From Sulfuricystis sp964478415 (GTDB lineage Bacteria > Pseudomonadota > Gammaproteobacteria > Burkholderiales > Rhodocyclaceae): a DNA stretch of 64,000 bases. Each line of letters starts with the position of its first letter. Positions within the stretch are counted from its first letter, which is position 1. The stretch is taken from assembly GCA_964478415.1 (NCBI GenBank), contig CAYZII010000003.1, forward strand, positions 7,804 through 71,803. Reading direction: 5' to 3'. The notes under the pieces are model-generated. The model did not search any database, had not been told where the DNA came from, and worked only from the letters and a program-made list of their open reading frames with translations. Positions 52,789-61,906 of this stretch are shown one piece after another. The position numbers were made by a program, and so were the translations under genes.

Positions 52789-53994
52789 TCACGCCTCCGC
52801 TTTGGGCTTGGCTTCTTTGGTCTTTTCCAGTTCGGCGGCCTGATGCGACAGGCCAAGATTCCTCGCCAGCATCGCCGCACCGCCCGCCGCCGCACCGGCG
52901 ATCGCCGCCAGCGCCGCCGCCGAAGCGAAGCTCGACCCCTTGCCGACCTCTTCGCTGATGCGTGGATACTGCAAGGGCGGCGCGACATTGAGCATCTTTG
53001 CGACGGTGTGGATCGGCTTGGTGAAACCGACACCCTTCTCGGTACAGCCGATGCAGGGGTGACCGCAGCCGACCGGCCAGTTGCCCTCGCCGGCATCGCC
53101 GAAGCCAATCGTCGGGCAGTTGGCATAGGTTTCCGGCCCCTTGCAGCCGAGCTTGTAGAGGCAATAACCTTTCCGATGTCCCTCATCGCCGAAGGCCATC
53201 GCGAAGCGGCCGGCGTCGAAATGGGCACGGCGCTCGCAGTTCTCATGGATCAGGCGACCGTAGGCGAACAGCGGCCGGCCAAGCTTATCGGTTGCCGGCA
53301 AGCTACCGAAAGTCAGAAAATGCACGGCCGTGGCGAGGAAGTTGTAGGGGTTGGGCGGGCAGCCGGGGATCGTCACCACCGGTTTGCCGAGAATCTCTGC
53401 GGCACCCGCCGAACCGGTGGGACTCGAATCCCAGCCGGAAATCGATGGCACCGTGGAAGGCATGCCGCCCCACGAAGCGCAGGAACCGATCGCGATCACC
53501 GCCGCCGCATCCGCCGCACATTCCTTGAGCAGATCGATCGCGGTATGGCCGCCGATCTTGCAGTAGATGCCGTTTTCCTTGGTCGGGATCGCGCCCTCGA
53601 CGACGAGGATGTACTTGCCCTTGTTCGCGGCCATCGCATCCTTGCGCGCTTTCTCGGCCTGGTGGCCGGCCGCCGCCATCAACGTCTCGTGGTAATCGAG
53701 CGAGATCACGTCGAGGATCAGCTTCTCCAGTGTCGGATGCTCGGCACGCAGTAGCGACTCGGAACAGCCAGTGCACTCCTGGAAATGCAGCCAGATCACC
53801 GATGGCCGCTTCGCCGATTCGATTGCCTTCGCCACCGACGCTTCGGCGCCGGCAGGCAACCCCAGGGTGCCGGCAAGCCCGGCACAGAATTTGAGAAAGT
53901 CACGGCGCGGCATGCCGAGCCGCCGTTCGAGATCTTCCGGTCCCTGCCAATCGAAATCGGACTGGAACCCAATGCCAGTCGTGTTCGGCTTCAT
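52789..53994 (-). CDS. hybO: [NiFe]-hydrogenase small subunit (HybO type)
   Basis: A 401-residue small subunit with a Tat signal (RRDFLKF, residues 30-36) and Fe-S ligands in ECTGCSES (C74, C77), GSCASWGG, VTIPGCPPNP, GYCLYKLGCKGPETYANC and GHPCIGCTEKG. The proximal cluster region reads CTGC, without the extra cysteine of the six-cysteine O2-tolerant (group 1d) type. A hydrophobic C-terminal anchor (about residues 360-383) follows. First gene of the structural operon, with a sigma-54-like promoter upstream. Confidence 0.96.
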   Translation of the reverse strand: MKPNTTGIGFQSDFDWQGPEDLERRLGMPRRDFLKFCAGLAGTLGLPAGAEASVAKAIESAKRPSVIWLHFQECTGCSESLLRAEHPTLEKLILDVISLDYHETLMAAAGHQAEKARKDAMAANKGKYILVVEGAIPTKENGIYCKIGGHTAIDLLKECAADAAAVIAIGSCASWGGMPSTVPSISGWDSSPTGSAGAAEILGKPVVTIPGCPPNPYNFLATAVHFLTFGSLPATDKLGRPLFAYGRLIHENCERRAHFDAGRFAMAFGDEGHRKGYCLYKLGCKGPETYANCPTIGFGDAGEGNWPVGCGHPCIGCTEKGVGFTKPIHTVAKMLNVAPPLQYPRISEEVGKGSSFASAAALAAIAGAAAGGAAMLARNLGLSHQAAELEKTKEAKPKAEA

Positions 53995-54126
53995 GGTGTG
54001 GCTTTCCTCCTGTTTTTTCCGCTCTAACGCCGCATCGCCGACCTCGGGCCACCCGCGGTCAATGAAACGCAGGCGGCCACGGTCGGCAGTTCAGGCGTTC
54101 CACGCTACGCGGCCCCCTGGATGCGT

Positions 54127-54144
54127 ATGCAGGATTTAGGCCAG
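54127..54144 (-). promoter_or_regulatory. Sigma-54-like -24/-12 promoter of the hydrogenase operon
   Basis: On the minus strand the sequence CTGGCCTAAATCCTGCAT has the invariant GG and GC spaced by ten bases, as in the TGGCAC-N5-TTGCA consensus. Transcription would start near 54117, about 120 bases before hybO. A near-match to an IHF site lies just upstream (54166-54178). HoxA, a sigma-54 activator encoded in the same locus, is the expected partner. Confidence 0.6.
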
Positions 54145-54232
54145 GCTGTCAAAGACAAGGCGGAAATCAAAAATTCAATGTCTTACGCCCGACCAAGCAC
54201 ACCCGAAAAGACCTCGAATGATTATTTACTAA

Positions 54233-55600
54233 TCACTCCTGATAACCAGTTTCCGGAAGTGGCAGTGTGAGCCGAAACACCGCCCCCCCATGTGGATGGT
54301 TGGCGGCGGCTAGCTCTCCGCCGTGGCGCTCGACAATACCGTAACTGATCGCCAAGCCGAGCCCCGTGCCTTGACCGACCGGTTTCGTGGTGAAGAAAGG
54401 ATCGAACAGTCGTGGCAGGTTTTCCGCCGCGATGCCAGGGCCGTTGTCGTGGAATTCGATGATGGCGTGTCTCTCTTCGCTGCGGCCGCTGATTTCGAGC
54501 CGCGGTTGAAGAACCTTCGCGGTGGCATCGGCAGCGTTCTGCACCAGGTTCATCACCACCTGCTGAATCTGGCCGGGAATGCCTTCGACGATCAGCTGCG
54601 GCGGCAGATCACGCACGATCTCGAGCCGCGCACCTACGCCCTTGCCAACCCAGTGCAAGGCGCGTTCGATCACCGCGACGAGATCGAAACGCTCACGCTC
54701 GCCGCCACCGCGTGCCGAAAAGCGTTTCAAGGCATCGACGATGTCACGCGTGCGTTCCGCGCCTTCGAGCAGGCCGTCGATCAGCGAAGGCAGATCGGCG
54801 AGCAGCCGGTCGATGCGCAAATCGCGGCGCAATTTGGTTAGCGCGGCGGCCTCCGTGCCTCGATGCACGGCGTCGAGATAACGCTGCAGCCGCTCAGCAT
54901 AGCGCTTCAGCGTCACCGCATTGCCATAGACGAAGCTGATCGGATTGTTGAGCTCGTGCGCCACACCGGCGACCAGACGGCCGAGCGAGGCCATCTTCTC
55001 CGACTGCACGAGCTGTTGCTGCGCGGTCTTCAAGTCCTCGTGCGCGCGGCGCAGCGCCTGATAGGCCCGCCGCAACTCGCCGATCGGGCGCCCGGTGATC
55101 ACATAGCCGAGCAACTTGCCGGTTCCCCCAAAGCGTGGCGTCCAGTTCATCGAGACAGGGATCACGCTGCCGTTGGCCGCCTTGAGCCGCATTTCGCAAT
55201 CTTCGACCGGCGCATCACGCTGTTCGGCAAACAGTTTCGTGGCATGGGCGCGCGATTCTTCGTCGGCGAACAGGTCGAACACCGGTCGCCTCTTCAGCGC
55301 CTCGGCTTCCATGCCGAGCATCGAGGCGAGCGCAGGATTGACGCTCTCGATGATGCCGGCGCGGTTGCAGACGATCAGCATGTCGGACATCGCGGTGAGC
55401 ACCGAGGCGATGAACTGCTGCGATTCCTCGAGCGCGGCGTTTTTCTCTTCGAGCGTCACCTCGTATTGCAGGAGATCGTTGTAGACCTCATCCATCTTGC
55501 GGATGACGTCGAGCCAGACCTCTTCGCCCGCCGCGGCGCCGGCACGCGCGACGAGATCATCGAAGGCGGCGATGGGCGAATCTTTTTGTGACCTTTTCAT
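54233..55600 (-). CDS. hoxJ: Hydrogenase-linked sensor histidine kinase (HoxJ/HupT)
   Basis: A 455-residue soluble kinase. An N-terminal helix region is followed by a PAS domain (about residues 63-170), the phosphoacceptor histidine in VAGVAHELNNPISFVYGN and an ATPase domain with NLVQNAADA, FHDNGPGIA and GQGTGLGLAIS. HoxJ/HupT couples to the H2-sensing hydrogenase HoxBC and controls HoxA phosphorylation. It is separated from hoxC by a vapBC cassette, unlike the usual adjacent arrangement. Confidence 0.92.
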   Translation of the reverse strand: MKRSQKDSPIAAFDDLVARAGAAAGEEVWLDVIRKMDEVYNDLLQYEVTLEEKNAALEESQQFIASVLTAMSDMLIVCNRAGIIESVNPALASMLGMEAEALKRRPVFDLFADEESRAHATKLFAEQRDAPVEDCEMRLKAANGSVIPVSMNWTPRFGGTGKLLGYVITGRPIGELRRAYQALRRAHEDLKTAQQQLVQSEKMASLGRLVAGVAHELNNPISFVYGNAVTLKRYAERLQRYLDAVHRGTEAAALTKLRRDLRIDRLLADLPSLIDGLLEGAERTRDIVDALKRFSARGGGERERFDLVAVIERALHWVGKGVGARLEIVRDLPPQLIVEGIPGQIQQVVMNLVQNAADATAKVLQPRLEISGRSEERHAIIEFHDNGPGIAAENLPRLFDPFFTTKPVGQGTGLGLAISYGIVERHGGELAAANHPHGGAVFRLTLPLPETGYQE

Positions 55601-55645
55601 GCCGAAATTCTGCGCTGGTAGGACGGCACAGTGACGGGGATACGC

Positions 55646-56044
55646 CTAGAGCGCAGACCAGTCGAGCACAGGCAAGCCCGGCACATGGGCAAAAGCGTGA
55701 TCGGCACTGACGAGCGTGCAACCGGCGGCCAACGCATGCGTGGCGATGAGCAGATCCATCGGAGCCAGGGGTGTGCCGCGCGTCTCCAGATCGCTACGCA
55801 GGCGCGCATAACATTGTGCGCACTCCGAATCCCAAGGCATCACTGGCGCGATGATCAGGAACTGCTCGACGATACGGCGTAAATTGGCGTTGATCGGCCG
55901 GCGCACCAAGCCGTAGCGAAGCTCGGCTTCCGTGATGACCGAGATGCAGAAGGACTGCTCGGCGATGCGTTGGGCAAGCCGGGAAGCAGCGCCTTTGACC
56001 AGCGCAGACACGGCATTGGTGTCGAGCATCAGCGTCGGGCTCAT
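55646..56044 (-). CDS. vapC: VapC-family PIN-domain toxin
   Basis: A 132-residue PIN-domain ribonuclease with the acidic active-site residues in LDTNAVS, ITEAELRYG, PMDLLIATHA and VSADHAF. It is predicted to cleave RNA and to be neutralised by the preceding VapB (ATGA overlap). The pair lies within the H2-sensing operon between hoxC and hoxJ. Confidence 0.92.
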   Translation of the reverse strand: MSPTLMLDTNAVSALVKGAASRLAQRIAEQSFCISVITEAELRYGLVRRPINANLRRIVEQFLIIAPVMPWDSECAQCYARLRSDLETRGTPLAPMDLLIATHALAAGCTLVSADHAFAHVPGLPVLDWSAL

Positions 56045-56298
56045 GGCCAGTCGCGTTCGCTGGCTGGACCCTGATCCCGCAAATCATCCAAAGCGGACAA
56101 CTCTTCCTCGGAAATTCCAGCGAGCAATTGATCACGCAGCTTCAGCCAGTCGAGGAACTTACGGTTGCAGGGGCTCAGGATCACCTCACCCGTCTCCGGA
56201 TCGCGGCGGATCAGCACTTCATCGCCCTCGAAGCGAAACTCCGCCGGCAGGCGCACCGCCTGACTGCGGCCATTCTTGAACAATTTGGCGGTTTGCAT
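56041..56298 (-). CDS. vapB: VapB-family antitoxin
   Basis: An 85-residue AbrB/MazE-like antitoxin starting MQTAKLFKNGRSQAVRLPAE, the classic N-terminal swapped-hairpin DNA-binding motif, with a C-terminal toxin-binding tail (EEELSALDDLRDQGP). The start at 56298 is preceded by a GGGGG ribosome-binding site and the palindromic operator at 56317-56330. The frame remains open upstream but that part is within hoxC antisense context and was rejected. Confidence 0.93.
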   Translation of the reverse strand: MQTAKLFKNGRSQAVRLPAEFRFEGDEVLIRRDPETGEVILSPCNRKFLDWLKLRDQLLAGISEEELSALDDLRDQGPASERDWP

Positions 56299-56316
56299 CG
56301 CGAGACCCCCTTCATG

Positions 56317-56330
56317 ATGGTATATACCAT
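56317..56330 (-). promoter_or_regulatory. Palindromic VapBC operator/promoter
   Basis: ATGGTATATACCAT is a perfect 14-base palindrome 18 bases upstream of vapB. A related TATACC half-site follows at 56335-56340. VapB antitoxins typically bind such sites for autorepression. The TATA-rich core may double as the -10 region. Confidence 0.75.
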
Positions 56331-56365
56331 GTCTTATACCACCGACAGGAAAAGGTTGCAAGAAT

Positions 56366-57814
56366 TCAATGCACCGTGCACACCATGCAAGGATCGAAGC
56401 TGCGCACCACGTGATGGACGGCGGCCGGGATCGTGCCATGCTCCGGCACGGATAGACCGACGAGCGCCTGCTCCAGGGGGCCGGGCTGGCCGATAGCGTC
56501 GCGCGGCGAGAAATTCCAGGTGGTCGGCGCGACGATCTGGTAGCCGTGGATCACACCGCGCCGCACCGTGAGCCAGTGGCCGAGCGCGCCACGTGCCGCC
56601 TCGACGAGGCCGACGCCGCTGCAATCGTCGGCCAGCGGCTTGTGCCGACACCAGGGCGCGGCGACATCGATTTCGGCAAGCCAGCGCTCCATTGCCGGGA
56701 CCACACGACAGAATTCCAGCAGACGCGCCAGCACCCGTGCCCCCACGCCGCCCCCATGACGGGCGACGACGCCGCGCACCAGCGGATGCCCATCGATGAA
56801 CTGCCGCGCGAGCGCCCCGGTCTCGCAAACCGCACCATCGAGACGCGGTGCCTTGCACCAGGAATAAGCCCCCGGCTTGTCGATCAGCGGCACGGTATTG
56901 CCCTGCGCCGGTGCCTGCGGCTCGGTGCCAGCGGCATAGCGCGCATGGCTCAGATCCTCGCGCACCGCCCCCGCATCGAAAGCCGATAGCTTGCCTTCCG
57001 CCCAGACGCCGCGCGCGAAGAGCGGCGCATCGCCCTCGTCATAGGCGCCGACACTCAGGTAACGCCCGCTCGCCCTCCCCAACGACCACAGATCAAGTGC
57101 ATCGGCAAGCGAGAGAAAGCGGCGCAGGTCGCCACCCTGCCCGGAGGCCTGCCAGTGCGCCAGCGCATCCCAACCATCGAGTTCGGCGATCGCTTCCAGC
57201 GGTGCAGCAAAGAGCCGGTGCTCAAGGAAAGCGCGGAAATCGCGCACGATGCGTTGCAGGCGAAAGGTCTCCGATTCGGTGAGCGGCCGAGTCGATCCGC
57301 CGGGTTGCAGCGCAAGCGTGTGCGGCCACTTGCCGGCCAGCACTCCCATCGCCCGCATCCAGCGCGCCCGGCTGGCAAGCACCTCTGAGCTGGCCGTCCC
57401 CGTCTGCGCACGAAAGCGTGTGGCGATTTCGTCGTACCAGGGCTGCTGGGCGTATTCGGGCGCAGCGAAGTCGGGCATGAAGAACAGATAAAAATGCGTC
57501 AGGTGATCGGCGAGGTTTTCGACCGCGAGCGTCAGATTCGCCGCCCGCCGGCCGTTCGCAGTCGGCATAAGACCCGCCGCATTGGCCAGCGCCCGCGCCG
57601 CGGCCGCAGACTGCGCGACTGAACAGATGCCACAGATGCGCGGCACGAACACCAGGGCGTCCAGCGGCGTCTTGCCCTCGAGGATCTGCTCGAAGCCGCG
57701 GTAGAGCGGCGAATTGACATAGGCGGCCGCGATCTGTCCGTCGACGATGTCGAGGGTCACTTCGAGATCGCCCTCGACGCGGTTGAACGGGCCGACGATG
57801 CGCCTTACGCTCAT
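56366..57814 (-). CDS. hoxC: H2-sensing hydrogenase large subunit (HoxC/HupV)
   Basis: A 482-residue regulatory hydrogenase subunit. The N-terminal nickel motif is RICGICSVAQS, diagnostic of H2 sensors, and the C-terminal motif DPCMVCTVH is followed immediately by the stop codon, so no protease-cleaved extension exists. It detects H2 in the cytoplasm with HoxB and signals to HoxJ. Overlaps hoxB by ATGA. The stop lies 67 bases before vapB. Confidence 0.95.
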   Translation of the reverse strand: MSVRRIVGPFNRVEGDLEVTLDIVDGQIAAAYVNSPLYRGFEQILEGKTPLDALVFVPRICGICSVAQSAAAARALANAAGLMPTANGRRAANLTLAVENLADHLTHFYLFFMPDFAAPEYAQQPWYDEIATRFRAQTGTASSEVLASRARWMRAMGVLAGKWPHTLALQPGGSTRPLTESETFRLQRIVRDFRAFLEHRLFAAPLEAIAELDGWDALAHWQASGQGGDLRRFLSLADALDLWSLGRASGRYLSVGAYDEGDAPLFARGVWAEGKLSAFDAGAVREDLSHARYAAGTEPQAPAQGNTVPLIDKPGAYSWCKAPRLDGAVCETGALARQFIDGHPLVRGVVARHGGGVGARVLARLLEFCRVVPAMERWLAEIDVAAPWCRHKPLADDCSGVGLVEAARGALGHWLTVRRGVIHGYQIVAPTTWNFSPRDAIGQPGPLEQALVGLSVPEHGTIPAAVHHVVRSFDPCMVCTVH

Positions 57815-58812
57815 TTGTCGTTGCGCCTGATGCCCGGCGCACGCACCAGACGTTCCGCGGTCGCGTTTTCCTTGACGCGCGGCGGCGTGGCCGACTTGGA
57901 CAGTGCCGCCAACGCGACGAACCAGGCTTTCGGCATGTCGGCCGGCAGGCCGATCGGAATGCCGGCGACCTTGGGTGTGACGTTGAACGGATGGCCCGGT
58001 TCCTCGAAATCCGGCTCGGTGCAGCGGATGCAGGGGAACCCCCCGCGCAGGCAGGAACCGGAGCCGTTCCACAAACGCAGATTACAGTCGGCATGGGCCT
58101 GGGTGCCCTTGCAGCCCAGGTTTTCCATCAGGCAGCCCTGCTCGCCGGGTTTATGCGCGCCGGCCTTGAATTCGTAATACTCGTTGCGTGGGCAGCCGTG
58201 ATGCACCAGACGATCGGCAAAGAAGCGTGGCCGGCCGAATTCGTCGAGATCTTCGGGCGAAAGCCGCCCGCGCGCAAGGAGCGCCAAAGTCTCGGTGATC
58301 CAGTCCGGATGCGGCGGGCAGCCGGAGACGTTGATCACCGGCAGGCCGCTTGCGTCGCGGAAATACGGCCCGAGCACACCGCCGCCGATTTCACCATCGT
58401 GCTGCAGCCCGGCCGCGTCGGTCGGGTTGCCGCCTGCGGCGAGAATACCGCCGAAGGCCGCGCAACTGCCGATCGCGACGACATGCCGGGCGCGCATCGC
58501 GAGCCGCAGAATCCAGTCGAGCATCGGCTCACCGCCACCAAAACGATGAAAACCTCCGCTCATCGCGTGAGCGACATAAGGACCGCGCAGCACCGCCCCC
58601 TCGATGCAAAGGATGTCGAGCTCTTCTTTGCCGCCCGCGCAGGCTTCGAGCAAAGCGAGGACATCGTCGAGGCCATTGGCCGACAGGCTCGGGTGGTAGA
58701 TGAGCTCGATGTCGAGCTCACGTAAAACGTCGATCAGCGGCCCGCCCTCATAACCGAGCCAGGAGAGCGTGCAGCCGCCACAGCCACCGGATTGCAGCCA
58801 GAGCAGTTTCAT
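57811..58812 (-). CDS. hoxB: H2-sensing hydrogenase small subunit (HoxB/HupU)
   Basis: A 333-residue small subunit without a Tat signal, as expected for cytoplasmic sensors. Cluster ligands are visible in QSGGCGGCTLSW, GSCAAFGG, INVSGCPPHPDW, HHGCPRNEYY, GCLMENLGCKGTQAHADC and GFPCIRCTEPDF. Overlaps hoxA at its start and hoxC at its end (both ATGA). Confidence 0.95.
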   Translation of the reverse strand: MKLLWLQSGGCGGCTLSWLGYEGGPLIDVLRELDIELIYHPSLSANGLDDVLALLEACAGGKEELDILCIEGAVLRGPYVAHAMSGGFHRFGGGEPMLDWILRLAMRARHVVAIGSCAAFGGILAAGGNPTDAAGLQHDGEIGGGVLGPYFRDASGLPVINVSGCPPHPDWITETLALLARGRLSPEDLDEFGRPRFFADRLVHHGCPRNEYYEFKAGAHKPGEQGCLMENLGCKGTQAHADCNLRLWNGSGSCLRGGFPCIRCTEPDFEEPGHPFNVTPKVAGIPIGLPADMPKAWFVALAALSKSATPPRVKENATAERLVRAPGIRRNDK

Positions 58813-60227
58813 TGCGTTTCGATCCCGAGCCGTTCGAGTTTCATGCGCAAACCTACGCGGGTGAGCCCCAGTTCGTCGGCGACCCGCGATTTGTTGCCAC
58901 GATGCCGGCTGAGCGCCTCGCGCAGGATGGCCGCTTCGAATACCGCGAGCCGCTCCTTCAGCGTGCCTTGCCCTTGCTCGCCACCATTCACCGCCACGCT
59001 TGCCACGTTACGCAGACGCGGCGATAGCGCCTCCGGGCCCAATTCTTCTTCGTTGCTGAGCGCCAGCGCGCGCAATACCTCATTGTGGAGCTCGCGCACA
59101 TTGCCCGGCCAGCGATGACGCATCAACAGTGCCAGCGCCTCGGGGGAAAAGTGCCGTCCCGCCAGCGCCGACTTTTCGAGCTGTGCGGAAACGAGCAGCG
59201 GAATGTCCTGCGGCCGCTCTCGCAAGGGGGGCATCGTCAGCGTCACCCCGGCGATCCGGTAATAGAGGTCCTCGCGAAAGCGTCCCTGGGCGACCTCGGC
59301 CTCGAGATCACGGTTCGTCGCGGCGATGATGCGTACATCCACCTTGACCGGCCGGGAACTACCGATCGGGCGCACCTCGCCCTCCTGCAGCGCACGCAGC
59401 AGTTTCACCTGCATCGCTGGCGAGGTATCGCCGATCTCATCTAAGAACAGCGTGCCACCATCGGCCTGTTGGAACAGACCGATGCGATCCTCGTAAGCGC
59501 CGGTGAAGGCGCCCTTCTTGTGGCCGAACAACTCGGCTTCCAGCAGCGTGTCGGGCAATGCGCCGCAGTTTTCGACGACGAAGGCGCGCTCGGCACGCGG
59601 GCTCGCGTAATGGATCGCGCGCGCCAGAAGCTCCTTGCCGGTACCGGATTCACCGGCGATCAGCACCGACAGATCGTGTAAGGCGATCTTCTGCGCCAGC
59701 GCGCAGACCTCGTTCACCGGGCTGTCCGGCGCGCGGATCAGCGTATCGAAACCATGCAGGGTGCGCACCGTCTGCTTGCGCTCGTGCACGCGCGAAGCAA
59801 GCACCGCGGGGCTGGCGCGCAACTCGAGCGAAAGGCGCTGATTCTCCTGCTGCAAACGCCACAGCTCGCCGGCGCCTTTCAACGTCAGCAACAGCTGGTC
59901 GGGATGCCAGGGCTTGAGCAGGTATTGCCAGATACCTGCCTCATTGACACCGGCAATGATGTCCTCGGCCTCGGTGTAGCCGGACAGGATGATACGTATC
60001 GTATCTGGCCAGCGGTCGCGCACACGCTTCAGAAACTCGACACCCGAGGTGCCGGGCATGCGCTGGTCCGAAACCACGATCTGGATGAATTCGCGTTCCA
60101 ACAGCGTTTCGGCCTCTTCCGCCGACGCTGCGGTCAAGACCGTGAAATCCTCGTCCAGCGCACGACGCAGCGCTTCCAGCGAACGCGGTTCGTCATCGAC
60201 GAGCAGGACGGCGAGCGGCTGTGTCAT
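58809..60227 (-). CDS. hoxA: Sigma-54-dependent response regulator HoxA/HupR
   Basis: A 472-residue NtrC-family activator. The receiver domain has VDDEPRSLEAL and the phosphoacceptor in VVSDQRMPG. The AAA+ domain has GESGTGKELLARAIH, the sigma-54 contact motif GAFTGA and GGTLFLDEIGD. A C-terminal Fis-type helix-turn-helix (NKSRVADELGLTRVGLRMKLERLG) binds DNA. HoxA drives hydrogenase structural genes in other bacteria, where the unphosphorylated form can be the active one. ATG 60227 overlaps the hypX stop. Confidence 0.95.
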   Translation of the reverse strand: MTQPLAVLLVDDEPRSLEALRRALDEDFTVLTAASAEEAETLLEREFIQIVVSDQRMPGTSGVEFLKRVRDRWPDTIRIILSGYTEAEDIIAGVNEAGIWQYLLKPWHPDQLLLTLKGAGELWRLQQENQRLSLELRASPAVLASRVHERKQTVRTLHGFDTLIRAPDSPVNEVCALAQKIALHDLSVLIAGESGTGKELLARAIHYASPRAERAFVVENCGALPDTLLEAELFGHKKGAFTGAYEDRIGLFQQADGGTLFLDEIGDTSPAMQVKLLRALQEGEVRPIGSSRPVKVDVRIIAATNRDLEAEVAQGRFREDLYYRIAGVTLTMPPLRERPQDIPLLVSAQLEKSALAGRHFSPEALALLMRHRWPGNVRELHNEVLRALALSNEEELGPEALSPRLRNVASVAVNGGEQGQGTLKERLAVFEAAILREALSRHRGNKSRVADELGLTRVGLRMKLERLGIETQ

Positions 60228-61906
60228 ACGGCTTGGTGCAATTCGCGGTGGCGGGCAAGGTGTCTGGGCGTCCACGAGTGCGGCGATTTGTTGACGAAAT
60301 GCCAGCGCGCAACATGGTAGCTCGGATCGAAGCCGTAGAAATTGCGCTGCATCCGGGCAAGCTCCTCGTCACGGTAGGCGGTGAGCGGCTTTTGCCATTC
60401 GTCGTGGGCGCGGCGCGCACGTTTGGCGGCCACGCGCGCATCGAATTCAGCAGCCAGTTCGACCGCACGCTGCTTCAATTCTTCATCGAAAGTCGGCGCT
60501 GGCAACGCGGCATCGTAGAAACCGCAGCGCACCGCCTCGTCGGCGAGCATCGGCAGCCGATGACGCATGATCTTCATCGCGCCCTCGCACCCCACGCGCG
60601 GCGGCAACAGATAAGTCCAGAACTCGGAGCCGTAGAGGTTGCCCATGTTCTTGTAATGCGGATTGAGCACCACGCCCTCGCGCACCCAGACCTGATCGCA
60701 GGCGCGCGCGAGAAAGCAGCCTCCGGCGCCGGCATTGCCAGAGAGCGCCGCGACGGTCAGATGCGTTTCACAACGGATGATCGCCTCCGCGAGATCGTCG
60801 ATCGCGTTGATATTGACCCAGGACTCGTCCGCTGGACTTTCTGCGTTCTCGATCAGGTTCAGATGGATGCCGTTTGACCAGAAGTCACGTCCGCCCCTCA
60901 GCACGATCACCCGTGTAGGCCGCTGAGTAGCCCACAGAAAGGCCTCACGCAACCGCTGACACTGCCTTGAGCCCATCGCGCCGTTGTAGAACTCGAAATG
61001 CAGGAAGCCGACCCCCCCAACTTCTTCGTAACGGATGTCCTGCCACGTCGCATGATCGGCGGACCACCAGCCGGCAAGCGACACTTCGGGCACCGCCACG
61101 GACTCGGTATCGAACGCGACCGTCGCCGGCAGCTTGATGCCGCCGGGACGTTTGACATGCCCGATCCAGATCGCCCCGTCGACGGTGGCGCGGCACAATG
61201 CCGTCTCGCGCCGGGCAATGATTTCGCCTGGAGAGCCGCGCAACTTCGCCTCCGGCCAGGCATCGAAAAGATGGCAGGGCTGGCCGAAGAATTGATCCGC
61301 CACGCCGGGGAACCCGTCTGCCGCATCGATCTTGCGCAGCACGGTCGCAGTCTCATCGCGCTGCCAGTCGATCGCTCTGTCGGCCTGCTTCATCACCGGC
61401 CGCAGCCTTCCGCGCGCGGCGGGATGTCCGGCCAGCGGCACCGGACGCTCGCCACGGATGAATTTCTCCAGCGCCGCTTTCACCGCGGCCACCGCCGCTT
61501 CGGTAACTTCATGCCGATAGAGGCTCGCCTTCCTTGCTCTGCGCATCGGGAAATTCGCACTTGCCCAGATCGGGCCGGCATCCATCTCGGCCTCGGCCTG
61601 TAACACTGTGACGCCCCACTCCGTTTCATCATTGAGAATCGCCCAATCGAGCGAGGAAGGACCCCGGTCGCCGACGATGCCTGGATGGACGATCCAGCAC
61701 GGATGGCGACGCCAGATCGAAGCCGGCACTGCGCGCTTGAGGAATGGCGCGATGATCAGGTCGGGCTGCCACAACGCCACCGCCTCCTCGCTCACCGCGT
61801 CGGCAATGTCGAATTCGACCGACACCTCGTGCCCCAGTGCCGTCAGTTCGGCGAACAATCGCTGGGTGAGGCTGTTGAAACTGTGCGTGAGAAACAGGAT
61901 TCTCAT
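60224..61906 (-). CDS. hypX: Hydrogenase maturation CO-forming protein HypX
   Basis: A 560-residue two-domain protein. The N-terminal half resembles formyl-tetrahydrofolate-dependent transferases (RILFLTHSFNSLTQRLF, FLKRAVPASIWRRHPCWIVHPG, DWAILNDETEWGVT). The C-terminal half is enoyl-CoA-hydratase-like (VIVLRGGRDFWSNGIHLN, LSGNAGAGGCFLARACDQVW, YKNMGNLYGSEFWTYLLP). HypX makes the CO ligand of the [NiFe] site from formyl-THF in air. It occupies the place after hypD where hypE would normally come first. ATG 61906 overlaps the hypD stop. Confidence 0.95.
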   Translation of the reverse strand: MRILFLTHSFNSLTQRLFAELTALGHEVSVEFDIADAVSEEAVALWQPDLIIAPFLKRAVPASIWRRHPCWIVHPGIVGDRGPSSLDWAILNDETEWGVTVLQAEAEMDAGPIWASANFPMRRARKASLYRHEVTEAAVAAVKAALEKFIRGERPVPLAGHPAARGRLRPVMKQADRAIDWQRDETATVLRKIDAADGFPGVADQFFGQPCHLFDAWPEAKLRGSPGEIIARRETALCRATVDGAIWIGHVKRPGGIKLPATVAFDTESVAVPEVSLAGWWSADHATWQDIRYEEVGGVGFLHFEFYNGAMGSRQCQRLREAFLWATQRPTRVIVLRGGRDFWSNGIHLNLIENAESPADESWVNINAIDDLAEAIIRCETHLTVAALSGNAGAGGCFLARACDQVWVREGVVLNPHYKNMGNLYGSEFWTYLLPPRVGCEGAMKIMRHRLPMLADEAVRCGFYDAALPAPTFDEELKQRAVELAAEFDARVAAKRARRAHDEWQKPLTAYRDEELARMQRNFYGFDPSYHVARWHFVNKSPHSWTPRHLARHRELHQAV

